A DNA stretch of 64,000 bases, from positions 2,542,001 to 2,606,000 of the forward strand of contig NZ_JARBWD010000001.1 of NCBI RefSeq assembly GCF_030140925.1, read 5' to 3'. The notes beneath the pieces are model-generated. The model searched no databases, was not told the DNA's origin, and worked only from the letters and a program-made list of their open reading frames with translations. The DNA comes from Parerythrobacter aestuarii (GTDB lineage: Bacteria; Pseudomonadota; Alphaproteobacteria; Sphingomonadales; Sphingomonadaceae). This document shows, piece after piece, positions 8,187-17,252 of the stretch; the first letter of the stretch is position 1; every line of letters begins with the position of its first letter. A program made the position numbers and the translations under genes.

Positions 8187-9619
8187 TCTGCTGCCTCCCG
8201 CAGCTCTGCATCGGAGCGTTCGAGCTCTTCGCGGACACGCTTGTTGGCTTCTTCGAGGATGCGGCCATGGACGATGCGCGAGAAATCGGCCCAATGGTGC
8301 GACGCGTGCTCCACCGCCTCGGCCGTCTCATCGACCAGCCGGTTCACACGGCCGCTGCCCTCGACGCGGACCGGGGACATGGTGCCATCGGTCGGATCGT
8401 TGAACAGCCGCAGCGAGGCGACTTCCAATTCCTCGGAAACGAGCATGGCGGCGCACCCTTGCACCGGCATCAGGGTTGGTTCGTCCAGCACCCAGCCGCC
8501 AGTGTTGAAGATGCCAACCGGGACTCGGTAGCCATCAACCAGAAGTTCGTCCTGGAACGGCTTGTGGGTGTGTCCGAAGATGAATGACAGCTCGCGCGGC
8601 ATGTCAGCCAGCTCGCGCTGCAACTCTTTCGCAAGTGGCATGCCAAGATACCAGCCCAGGTCCTCGATCTCCGCTTCGCCCAGCACGTGGCCATAACCAT
8701 CGCGTTGACGCTCCGCCGCGCGGCCGGCAGTCAGGTCGACGGCGGCGCGGATGAGGTTGTCGAGCGTGACCCCGTATTTGAGCTCCATCTTCGGATTGAT
8801 GCCGAGTTTTGAGCGCAGCCCACCGGTGACCCGGCGTGCGATGCTTTCGGCAAAGTCATGACTTGCGCCGGCGCTCAGCATCACTTCGTAAAGCGAGCCG
8901 GCCTCGCCGCCGATCTCGCCGGCACTGCCGAGGTCCGACCACAGGAAATCGATCCATGGCCCGTTCTCCTGCTCGAGTTGGCGCATGGTTGCAGGCATGG
9001 CGTCACCATCGCCAAGGAAGCCGCGCATGTTCGACAACGCGCGGTACGTGCCATCGAGGTAGTGACCGTGGTGCATGACCACGGCACGGCCTGATGACGC
9101 GTCAGAGAGACCCCAGTTCGGGTAAGCAATCCGCACCATTGCGCCCTGCAGGTGCGGCCTGTGCGCAATCAGCGATTCCATCAAACGGCAGCGATGCGAC
9201 GGCGTACCGAAAATGGGAGTGACCGCTTCGAGGTCTTTTGGGAGCTCCCCGCTCTCCAGCGCCAGGACAAAGCAATGGTCCTGCGCCATGCGCCACAGGT
9301 GATGATCATGATTGCCCGCGACATAGATGATTTCCCGATCGAACAGGTCCTCGCCGCCAGCAGGGAAGAAAGCGTCCAGCAGCTGCAGGAAGCTCTTCGA
9401 AACGTCTCCGAAAGGCGACAGGCCAAGGTCCAGCGCATCGCCCAGCAGCACCAGCTGCGGTTTGTGCTGGTCACGGAGAGTCTCACGCAGACCATTGGCA
9501 AAGGCTGCCAGCACTTCGGACGGCCCTTCGGCGATGGCACCATCGCCATGGACATGGGTCAGCAGGCTGTCGCGTGCGCCGAGATGGAGGTCCGACAAGA
9601 CGACGTGGCGAATGCTCAT
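8183..9619 (-). CDS. Calcineurin-like metallophosphoesterase
   Basis: The protein has 478 residues. It carries the calcineurin-like dimetal motifs in order: DLHLG (residues 10-14), LLGDALD, AGNHDHH, a His in VVMHHGHYLDG, and FGHTHKP. It should hydrolyse a phosphomonoester or phosphodiester in the cytoplasm; there is no signal peptide. The start is ATG 9619, preceded by a good ribosome site (GGAGGA). It overlaps the stop of the serine hydrolase upstream by ATGA (9616-9619), and its own stop overlaps the GMC fusion start by ATGA. It is thus the middle gene of a tightly coupled three-gene operon. The substrate cannot be deduced; the pairing with a GMC/hydrolase fusion suggests a lipid or lipid-like phosphate. 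Confidence 0.85.
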   Translation of the reverse strand: MSIRHVVLSDLHLGARDSLLTHVHGDGAIAEGPSEVLAAFANGLRETLRDQHKPQLVLLGDALDLGLSPFGDVSKSFLQLLDAFFPAGGEDLFDREIIYVAGNHDHHLWRMAQDHCFVLALESGELPKDLEAVTPIFGTPSHRCRLMESLIAHRPHLQGAMVRIAYPNWGLSDASSGRAVVMHHGHYLDGTYRALSNMRGFLGDGDAMPATMRQLEQENGPWIDFLWSDLGSAGEIGGEAGSLYEVMLSAGASHDFAESIARRVTGGLRSKLGINPKMELKYGVTLDNLIRAAVDLTAGRAAERQRDGYGHVLGEAEIEDLGWYLGMPLAKELQRELADMPRELSFIFGHTHKPFQDELLVDGYRVPVGIFNTGGWVLDEPTLMPVQGCAAMLVSEELEVASLRLFNDPTDGTMSPVRVEGSGRVNRLVDETAEAVEHASHHWADFSRIVHGRILEEANKRVREELERSDAELREAAE

Positions 9620-10866
9620 GAGAAATCCTCCAGGCATGCATAGAAGGCATCGCGAACCAATTTTTCGCGCGGATCGTCCCACTTTCCGGTGCCGAGTTTG
9701 TTTGTGATCCAGGCGTAGGCGACGCTGTCTTGCGGGTCGCAAAAGGCCAGCGATCCGCCGACGGCGAAGCTACCGAACGCACTGGAGGTGCGGGCGTATT
9801 CCCACTCGCTGAAAGGCTTCTCGAAGCCGTACGAGTAATACATGTTTGCAGTCAGGACCTGGTCCTTCAGTCCCTTGCGCGGGTAGCGGTGACCTTGCGT
9901 GAGCAAGGACATGACTTCAGGCGTGACCCCAAGTTTCTCGCCTCCCTCGGCAAAGGCATTGTAAAGTGCCGCCAGCCCGCGTGCCGAAGCCATACCGCCT
10001 GCCGCACCCTGTCCGATGCGCCAGAACTCGTCGCAATCGAGCGCACCCGGCCCTTCCAGGATCAGCGGATTATTGAGCGTGCGGAAAGCGAGCGTGCCAG
10101 GGAGGCACATCTCGAATGTCAGGGGCCACGGCATGGTTGTATGGTGGATGAAAAGATCCTGCATTCCGAACCCATCGATCCGCGCGATCCGGTCGCGTTC
10201 GAAAGTGTCAGGCAAGCCGAGATATACGTCGACACCCAACGGACCGGCGATTTCTTCGGCAAAGAATTGCGGCAAGCGCCGTCCATACGGGTCGCGGCGA
10301 TGGATCAACTCGCTTGCGATCCAGCCAAGGGTATAGGCGTGGTTGCCCGAGTGGTCGCCCGGAACCCAGTTCGGCTTCTGCCGGGCAATGGCTGCGCAGA
10401 TCGCCTTTTCATCGCCCAAGGTCTCAAGAGAGAGCTTGAAGTCAATCGCCGCAAGACCGGCCTGCTCAGACAGCGCCTCACCAACCGTGACGGAACCTTT
10501 TCCGTGTGCAGCAAATTCGGGCCAGATATCGGCCACCGGCTCGTCATAGGCGAAAAGCCCGCGCGAAACGGCAACTGCGGATGCTATCCCGGTCAGGCCC
10601 TTCGTCAACGAATAGACCAACGTGATATCGTCGGCCGCCCACGCGGACTCGTGCGAACGGTCTTTCCAACCACCGTGCAGGTCGACCACCGTCTCGCCCC
10701 GATGCATGATCGTACATGCCGCGCCGAGTGCTGCGCCGGATTGGATGGCTGCTGAAAACGCATGCGCAACCGGTTCGAAGCCTTCGGCAACGGCCCCCCT
10801 GGTCCAAGAGCCTCGATCGACCGTTTGGCGCACCGCCGGTTGGCCCGAACTCTTCGATGGCTGCAT
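9616..10866 (-). CDS. Class C beta-lactamase-family serine hydrolase (EstB-like esterase)
   Basis: The protein has 416 residues. The catalytic SxxK motif is SLTK (Ser86, Lys89), and a candidate second-motif Tyr lies in NHAYTLGW. The FGSFAVGGS region near the C-terminus fits the usual third motif of the penicillin-binding-protein-like fold. There is no signal peptide, so a cytoplasmic esterase, lactonase or amidase is more likely than a beta-lactamase. The start ATG 10866 has AGGAAGGGG upstream. It is the first gene of the coupled trio with the metallophosphoesterase and the GMC fusion. About 250 bp upstream separate it from the phospholipase gene and should hold the promoter. The substrate is unknown. 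Confidence 0.85.
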   Translation of the reverse strand: MQPSKSSGQPAVRQTVDRGSWTRGAVAEGFEPVAHAFSAAIQSGAALGAACTIMHRGETVVDLHGGWKDRSHESAWAADDITLVYSLTKGLTGIASAVAVSRGLFAYDEPVADIWPEFAAHGKGSVTVGEALSEQAGLAAIDFKLSLETLGDEKAICAAIARQKPNWVPGDHSGNHAYTLGWIASELIHRRDPYGRRLPQFFAEEIAGPLGVDVYLGLPDTFERDRIARIDGFGMQDLFIHHTTMPWPLTFEMCLPGTLAFRTLNNPLILEGPGALDCDEFWRIGQGAAGGMASARGLAALYNAFAEGGEKLGVTPEVMSLLTQGHRYPRKGLKDQVLTANMYYSYGFEKPFSEWEYARTSSAFGSFAVGGSLAFCDPQDSVAYAWITNKLGTGKWDDPREKLVRDAFYACLEDFS

Positions 10867-11115
10867 GGTTTGACCCCTTCCTGCGCGCCGACAAGCCACG
10901 CGCTTTCCCGGAGGAAGGACTACGCAAGAATGGTTAATTGCCAGTTAGGCTTCAAAGAAAGGGGTAGGATATTCTTCCCGGAGGGAGACCAAGATGCCCA
11001 TTTTTACTTAGGGTCTCGAGCTGAATAGTACTTTTGCGTCAGCCGAGCCGGGATCGGACCGGCAGGAATGGCCATGGGAACTCGCGCAGCGGAAAGGTCT
11101 CGCAACCCGGAAAAA

Positions 11116-12678
11116 TCAGGCTGTAGTTCTAGGCGGCAAGTGTGCCCGAAATGCGTCTGCTTCCTGTTTGATTGCCCACGCATACATGTCGGCGAGAAGA
11201 GCCGCCTGCGGCTTTGACAGGTCGATCGTCAGGAGGTGGTTCTCGTCGGCGGTCAGATAGTTCGGGAAATGGGCCAGCGGTTCGTGCCCATCGATACCTT
11301 CATAAACCTTCTGCTGCATGTCACCGCTGAGTTGGTCGATCCAATTGGTAACCGGGGCCGTATAGACCCAAAGAATCTCAACGTCCCAGCCGCCATCGAT
11401 ACCGAACCAGCCATTTTTCTGCACCGCCAGCTTCTGCGCAAACATCGCCAGGCCTCGCCCGCGCTGGGCCTCTATCCAGCCCCTGAGCAATGGCTTGTAT
11501 TCCGAACTCTTGAAGACCTGGTTGTTGGGCATTCCCTTGTTTTTCAGCCCGAACAGCGGCGTGACGTCGGAATTGTCCATCACGATGTCCCAGCTATCCG
11601 GCAGCGGATCCTCGGAATCTACGAACACGACGATCTTTTCGACTTTCCGCTGGAGCATTGCCATCAGCCCGAAGTTCTCCAGGTTTCCGCCATCGGTGAA
11701 GCGTAACTGCCTGGACTTGGCTGCGCTTTGTGCTGCGTCACTGACGGCCCAATATTCTTCTTTGGGGATCACCGATGCCACATCATATTTGGCTGCATCA
11801 TAGCCGAATGCGGCACTGCTGATGCCGCTTGCATGCCAGATTGCAAACGGTCTTTCCGGCGCTGGCATGGGCAGCCAAGAACCGGCTGCGGCATTGGGTC
11901 CGGTCGATCCGAAAGCGAAGCTGTCGAGAAAGCCTCCGCCGGTATTCTGTCTCAGCTTCTTGCACAGGACTCTGGTCGTCAGCTGGAGAGGCCACGCATT
12001 ACCGACATAGCCCGGGGTGAACTGGACCAGCACCCGTTGGACCTTGTGCAAGACGCGAACCGGCCATTCGAGAGTTCCGTTCACGACGAGATAGGGGCGC
12101 CCGGGCCGCGGAGTATGAAAATCGTCCTCGGACAGCTGGCCATTGTGCGCCAGAATCCCGGCCACCGCTGATGGACTTGCAGCCATGAATTTCTCTTCGC
12201 CGAGGCCGAAAGGTTCGTAGAAGACTTCGCGCACCGTGCTGATCCAAGCCATGTCTGCAGGACCGCATTCTACATTCTTCCAGAATACATCGGCAAAACT
12301 GACGGATGCACGGTGCACCAGCTGTTTGTCGTCGAGTGTATCGCCCCACTCGTCGATGGAGAGGTCCCCACGTTCGGAATCGCTGACATGTGGCCCAAGG
12401 AATTCATCATCGGATCGGTCACCAGGCAGGAAAGTGTAGGCTCCAGACGCCCAGGACCCGCCGGAGACGCATGAAATGTAACGGGCGTTGTTGACCAGAC
12501 CGAGCTGCGTCAGCGCGCGAAGCTGGCCCGCGGTTGATGCCAGTGCACGATTCCCACCTCCCGAGAAGCAGATGGCGCAGTTGGCCCGACCGGCGATGTC
12601 AGGGTCCCGTTGTTCAGGAAAGGTCGGGTCGGATGCGGGGGTTGCATGGACATTCGCCTTGATCGCTGTGCCAGTCAT
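11116..12678 (-). CDS. Cytosolic phospholipase A2-like / patatin-fold lysophospholipase
   Basis: The protein has 520 residues. The N-terminal part has the oxyanion loop FSGGGNRA (residues 39-46) and a nucleophile elbow CVSGGSW with Ser72. Later comes the catalytic Asp candidate in TDGGNLENFG. This Ser-Asp dyad order matches the cPLA2/lysophospholipase branch of the patatin fold, which releases fatty acids from phospholipids. No signal peptide is seen. The start ATG 12678 has a strong ribosome site (GAGGAGGG) and lies 17 bp after the stop of the lipoxygenase-like gene, so the two are co-transcribed. In eukaryotes a PLA2 supplies free polyunsaturated fatty acid to a lipoxygenase; the same pairing here is suggestive but is an inference. 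Confidence 0.85.
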   Translation of the reverse strand: MTGTAIKANVHATPASDPTFPEQRDPDIAGRANCAICFSGGGNRALASTAGQLRALTQLGLVNNARYISCVSGGSWASGAYTFLPGDRSDDEFLGPHVSDSERGDLSIDEWGDTLDDKQLVHRASVSFADVFWKNVECGPADMAWISTVREVFYEPFGLGEEKFMAASPSAVAGILAHNGQLSEDDFHTPRPGRPYLVVNGTLEWPVRVLHKVQRVLVQFTPGYVGNAWPLQLTTRVLCKKLRQNTGGGFLDSFAFGSTGPNAAAGSWLPMPAPERPFAIWHASGISSAAFGYDAAKYDVASVIPKEEYWAVSDAAQSAAKSRQLRFTDGGNLENFGLMAMLQRKVEKIVVFVDSEDPLPDSWDIVMDNSDVTPLFGLKNKGMPNNQVFKSSEYKPLLRGWIEAQRGRGLAMFAQKLAVQKNGWFGIDGGWDVEILWVYTAPVTNWIDQLSGDMQQKVYEGIDGHEPLAHFPNYLTADENHLLTIDLSKPQAALLADMYAWAIKQEADAFRAHLPPRTTA

Positions 12679-12695
12679 CCGACCCTCCTCTAGCT

Positions 12696-15257
12696 TCAAT
12701 AGCCCGGCCCGGTGTGCAGGTCGCTCGGCAAGGCTCGGAAGCAATCGTAATTGTATCGACGATCATCTTCCGTCTCCGTCCATTTCGCGTTGAGCGCATG
12801 GAGATCGGCCTGAAGCATTTCAAATGCCTCGCGCATCTTGTGGACGTAACGCTCATCCACCCCGTCAATGAGATAGTCGAAATCCTGCAAGAGCAGGGTG
12901 AACCGCGCTGCACCGGTGGCAAGCGCGACACAGGCAAGCGATCGCCATTCGTCCACGCCTGGCGCGTTTCCGTCGCGCGGAACCTGCGTGCTGCTGATCC
13001 GAGGATCGAGCGCAGCGCGCACACCCGTGGTGCCATAAACCTGATGGCGGATCACCAGATGGTGAATGGTATCGGAAAGGAACCGCGCCGCGCCACCTTT
13101 CGTCTCAAGCCGGTGATAGCGTTCTGGCAATCCCTTCGGAATGAGCGCTTCCAGCTGGCGATAAAACTGCTGCAAATAGATATCGCCCCGTACCGCCCCG
13201 TCATCTGCATAGACGGCATCGACGATGCGTTTGGCATAGCTGGTCCAGATACGGTTATAGTCGAGCTCCCATTCGACGCAGGTTCCCTTCAGTAAAATTT
13301 CCTCGCCGCTTTCGTCGCGATAGGACATTGCCGCCTTGCGGGCGTCGAAGTCTTCGTCCTCGCCATAGTCGAAATCGCGATAAACCTCGTTCAAGTGATC
13401 GATCAGGCTGTCTTGGGTCGTGGCGAAGATCTGGTCGAAAACGGCCCCTTCCTGGACAAGGTGCTCGGTGGTCAGCTCTTCGGCAAGCTCATGCGCGAAG
13501 AGGTGCAGGTAGAGCACGGTTCGGAAGGGGTGGTTCCACTGCCCCTCTGCATCGAACGCATTGTGCAAGGAGGTCTCGACCAGATTGTAGGTCATGTGGA
13601 TCTCGCCGAGATGTTTCCCGCAGATCACAGCATAGTACATCGAGGCGAGTATTCGGCTCTCGGCCAGCCGGAAGACCGGATCACCCGGATCGGGCGGGAG
13701 CTGCTCGCTGGTTGCCGGCGCAACAACCGATATCAACTTGAGCATGCCGGACCGGGGATCGGCCTGGAAGAACGCTTTCCCGCCATAACGATGGTAGTCC
13801 GGCTTGGTCTCGAATTTTTCCAGATAGGTAAAATCGGAAACCAAGACGCCCTCACCCATGCCGCTGGCGGGCTTGGCGAAGGGCGAAGCGACCCCGAATT
13901 GTGTGAGATAGGCCAGTAGCTGGCCTTCTTTGTAAGCTGCGACTGCCGGCTCGGGAGTCCTGAGCAGGTTCTTCTGCGGCAGTTGCGCCCCGAAGATGGT
14001 CCATTTGAACATCCCCGGCCAGAACTCGGCACCATCGCTCCAGGGCTGGAGCCGCGGCTTTTGCGCCAATGGAACGGTCACGTCAGCCTGCGGGTAGACA
14101 TGATCGAGCACCGCGATCATGGCAAAAGCGCCTTTGACCCGCTTCAGTACCTTCTTGAAGATCGTCACATTGCCTTCGAGCGATTCCGGCGAGGGAATGC
14201 TCAACGGTTCCGACAGGTCTTGCGGGTGCTGCAGGAAATAGGGGCGATATTTGAGCTTCTTCGGCGCGCCCTCACGACCGTAGAGCTCGCTTAGGTTCCG
14301 TGGGTTGGCGAAGCGAGGCTGGCTGACCAGCAGGAAATAGATTGGCGACCAGATCAGGTTGCTCACCACCGAGCGCATCACGGCATAGCTGGCCGGGAAC
14401 GCCCGTGCTGCTGCCATCAGCCCGAAGAGGAAAGTCGCGACCAGTGCCCATTTGATCAGCGATCCGGCCGGCACTGCGATCGCCACTGAGTCCGAAAAGC
14501 CCGGCTGGACGTCGGTCACGTTCCGGATAGCGAAGTATAGCATCAGGCCAGACAACGTCGCGAGCACATGGAAGCCGGTGCTGCGCAGCGGAGTGGCCGT
14601 ACCGATTGTCAGCGCTGCCAGCTGAAGCACGCCCTGCCCGATCAGGAACAGCGCCACATGCGGTGCCGGGACAACCACGCCCATAACCAGGACAATGACG
14701 ATCTGTATGACCTGCAACCCCAGCAGCATGAGCGGAACCTGCGGGGCGCTGCCGAAGAAGAGGCCATAGGCCAGCACCGCCATCATCAGCACTGCCACGA
14801 ACAGTAGGCCTGCACGCAGGCTGGGGTCGGGAATGGCCATGCAGACGATGAAGAAGAAGATGGTCGACACCACTGGAGCGAGGTTTAGCAAGCGGATGCT
14901 GACTACAAAGCGGGTCAGCTTGGTCCGGGCTTGCTGAAACGGTGTGCCGGCCAGAAGAAGTCCCAGTTCGAACAGGAATCCCAGCCCTGCCCCGAAAATC
15001 GTGAAGGCAAAGGGCAACCATGTCCACACTGCAAGACTTCCCGAAGCCTCGGGCGGGCGCAGGAAATCCCACGAAACCAGTATCGTCGACGGATCTCGCA
15101 GATGCTGCATCAGAACATAGGAAAGTACCGTCATGAACGCCAGGCTTGCTATCGATAGCAAGGATCCCAGGATCGAATAATCGGGCGCGACAGGCGGATC
15201 GAACTTTCGTTCGAATGCATATTCAATATCGACGACTCCGTCCCTGCCTTCGTCCAT
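12696..15257 (-). CDS. Lipoxygenase-like protein with N-terminal multi-pass membrane domain
   Basis: The protein has 853 residues. Residues 1 to about 320 hold roughly eight to ten transmembrane helices. The rest resembles the lipoxygenase catalytic domain. HLGEIH at 549-554 gives the paired iron-ligand histidines (HxxxxH). NHPFRTVLYLHL near 575 matches the family block HPIxKLLxPH, and LVQEGAVFDQIF soon after matches LVNDGGIIEQTF. IHHLVIRHQVYG at 731-742 matches the third-ligand block, with H732 and Q739 aligned. The usual Asn ligand position is Ile736 and the chain ends in Tyr853, not Ile, so the metal site is altered. Family members dioxygenate polyunsaturated fatty acids. The start is ATG 15257; the next gene, 17 bp away, is a PLA2-like lipase. 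Confidence 0.75.
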   Translation of the reverse strand: MDEGRDGVVDIEYAFERKFDPPVAPDYSILGSLLSIASLAFMTVLSYVLMQHLRDPSTILVSWDFLRPPEASGSLAVWTWLPFAFTIFGAGLGFLFELGLLLAGTPFQQARTKLTRFVVSIRLLNLAPVVSTIFFFIVCMAIPDPSLRAGLLFVAVLMMAVLAYGLFFGSAPQVPLMLLGLQVIQIVIVLVMGVVVPAPHVALFLIGQGVLQLAALTIGTATPLRSTGFHVLATLSGLMLYFAIRNVTDVQPGFSDSVAIAVPAGSLIKWALVATFLFGLMAAARAFPASYAVMRSVVSNLIWSPIYFLLVSQPRFANPRNLSELYGREGAPKKLKYRPYFLQHPQDLSEPLSIPSPESLEGNVTIFKKVLKRVKGAFAMIAVLDHVYPQADVTVPLAQKPRLQPWSDGAEFWPGMFKWTIFGAQLPQKNLLRTPEPAVAAYKEGQLLAYLTQFGVASPFAKPASGMGEGVLVSDFTYLEKFETKPDYHRYGGKAFFQADPRSGMLKLISVVAPATSEQLPPDPGDPVFRLAESRILASMYYAVICGKHLGEIHMTYNLVETSLHNAFDAEGQWNHPFRTVLYLHLFAHELAEELTTEHLVQEGAVFDQIFATTQDSLIDHLNEVYRDFDYGEDEDFDARKAAMSYRDESGEEILLKGTCVEWELDYNRIWTSYAKRIVDAVYADDGAVRGDIYLQQFYRQLEALIPKGLPERYHRLETKGGAARFLSDTIHHLVIRHQVYGTTGVRAALDPRISSTQVPRDGNAPGVDEWRSLACVALATGAARFTLLLQDFDYLIDGVDERYVHKMREAFEMLQADLHALNAKWTETEDDRRYNYDCFRALPSDLHTGPGY

Positions 15258-15482
15258 GATCTACCCCCTATTCCCCGGGCCGAAACTCTACTGTTCGACT
15301 CTTGGGGATGATGTAAACTGTAGTGACGCAGAAGTATTTGCCAATAGGGCAAAGATTTTATCGGATCACACTCCCGGAATATTTCCGGATTTCAATGCGA
15401 AGATGCCTTGTTCAGAGCACGCATACAGGAACCGGTCCCACAGTGAGGGGCTTCACCTGGACAGGAGTCGGCATGGCAGCCT

Positions 15483-17252
15483 TCAGAGCGTGTACGTCGG
15501 CTCTACTTCAGAGCGCCCCTTAACCTGGATGTCCGCCAACTTGCGGAAATCGAGGGAAGGCACCGCGGCCACCGTTGCTTGGCCGACCAGCATGTCGACA
15601 GCATGATCCTTGCATTGTCCCTCGAGACGCGAGGCAAGGTTTACTGCATCGCCAAGCACGGAGTAATCGAACCTGCGGTCAGATCCCATATTGCCGACTA
15701 CGCAGGTGCCGGTGTTGATGCCGATGCCAATCCGGATCGCTGGAATGGCTACCCCTTGCGGTGCCAGGGCCTGGATATTGCGGTTGATCCCGTTCATCGC
15801 GGCCTGCATTTCCTGCGCCGCTTTGACCGCATGCAAGGCGTGGTCGGGATCGTCGAGCGGCGCGTTCCAGAATGCCATCACGCAATCACCCATATATTTG
15901 TCAATCGTCCCGCCGTGCTTGAGGATGATGTTGGAAAGCGGGGTCAGGACCGCATTGATCATCCGCGTAAGGGCTTGCGGATCGTCCTGCATCGTTTCCG
16001 AAATCGCCGTGAAGCCGCGAATGTCGGAGAACAGGATGGTCAGTTCGCGGCTCTCGCCGCCAAGATTCAGCAGCGCCGGATTGTCAGCGATTTTCTGGAC
16101 CATCTCAGGAGCCAGGTATTGCCCGAAGGCTTGCTGGACTTCGCGGCGGCGGCGTTGTTCCGCTGCAAAATCGCGAATGGCAATGGCTACCACGCCCAGC
16201 GTGAGCGCCACAGCCGGCGCGAGTGGCGCGATCCAAATCCTTCCATAGCGAAGCGCGAGCCAACTCCCGGCAGCAAAGCCCATGAGCGCGACAATCAGCA
16301 AGGCCGTTTTTCGCGCCGGTGAGGTCGGCCTGGAGATGGCCATGGCCAATGCTCCGCTCAGCACTATCAGCAGCAATGTCGCCCAGTGCTCTATCGGTGA
16401 GATCGGCAACCCAGTCCTCAAGTTGTCGTAGATGGTAGCCTGCACTTCGACGCCTGGTGACAACTGCCCCGTCCGCAGGGTGTAGGCCGTTTCAAATGCA
16501 TCCACCCCACCCGCTGAGACATCGGCATTGGCCTGCAAGGCGAAGCCGACCAGCACGACCTGGTCCTCGAAATAGCCCGGCGGCAGGTAACCTTGGGCAT
16601 CGAGCGCCTGATAGTAAGAGACGGTTGGATAGCTGCCCGCTGGCCCGAAGTACTGGATCAGCTGCTGCGTTTCAGCGACAGCTACTTTCTCGCCGCGGGT
16701 GACCTCCAGCAATCGCGCCATGAAACTGTCTGGATAGCGCGGCATGGTTCGCAGCACGCCGTCGCTGCCCAGCGACAGGCTCGCAACGCCTGCCTTTGCC
16801 CCGCCCGCGAGCAATTCAGGCATTGGCTCGGTCCGTACCAACATACTGCCGTAGGGGCGATCGATCAGACTTTCGTCAGCCGCAAGCACCACGTCCTGCC
16901 CCATCGCCGCAACCAGTGCGGCATCCTCATCAGCATCGGTCGGCTCGGCAAACAGCACATCGAAAGCGACGGCCTTGGCACCGGCGGCACGCAGGTTTTC
17001 TGCCAGCTCGGCATGGACCGACCTGGGCCAAGGCCACTGCAGCCCTATGACATCCATGCTTGGTTCGTCGATCACCACCAATGTAACACCTGGCTCGTCG
17101 GGTATCGCCGGGGCCACAGTTGAGAGGAAGTCAAAGCTCCTGCCATCGAAGTCGCGCAGCAGTGCAGTCTGACCGAGAAGGCCAGCCAGCAAAGCAGCGG
17201 CTACGGCCAGTACCAGGGCCGAGAGGCCACCTCTGCTCGCCGGGCCGGGCAC
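15483..17252 (-). CDS. CHASE2-domain class III adenylate/guanylate cyclase
   Basis: The protein has 589 residues. An N-terminal transmembrane anchor is followed by an extracytoplasmic CHASE2 sensor (about 25-290; VTLVVIDEPSMD, AVAFDVLFAEP), then three transmembrane helices (about 295-370) and a class III cyclase domain (about 395-589). Catalytic residues are present: metal-binding Asp in LFSDIRGFT, IDKYMGD with the second Asp, NTGTCVVGNMGS, and DYSVLGDAVNLASR. Lys in IDKYMGD and Asp in VLGDAVN favour ATP, so cAMP is the probable product. The start is GTG 17252, directly abutting the stop of the FecR protein gene at 17253, so the two form one operon. Its cue is unknown, but the partner is a periplasmic/outer-membrane protein. 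Confidence 0.9.
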   Translation of the reverse strand: MPGPASRGGLSALVLAVAAALLAGLLGQTALLRDFDGRSFDFLSTVAPAIPDEPGVTLVVIDEPSMDVIGLQWPWPRSVHAELAENLRAAGAKAVAFDVLFAEPTDADEDAALVAAMGQDVVLAADESLIDRPYGSMLVRTEPMPELLAGGAKAGVASLSLGSDGVLRTMPRYPDSFMARLLEVTRGEKVAVAETQQLIQYFGPAGSYPTVSYYQALDAQGYLPPGYFEDQVVLVGFALQANADVSAGGVDAFETAYTLRTGQLSPGVEVQATIYDNLRTGLPISPIEHWATLLLIVLSGALAMAISRPTSPARKTALLIVALMGFAAGSWLALRYGRIWIAPLAPAVALTLGVVAIAIRDFAAEQRRRREVQQAFGQYLAPEMVQKIADNPALLNLGGESRELTILFSDIRGFTAISETMQDDPQALTRMINAVLTPLSNIILKHGGTIDKYMGDCVMAFWNAPLDDPDHALHAVKAAQEMQAAMNGINRNIQALAPQGVAIPAIRIGIGINTGTCVVGNMGSDRRFDYSVLGDAVNLASRLEGQCKDHAVDMLVGQATVAAVPSLDFRKLADIQVKGRSEVEPTYTL

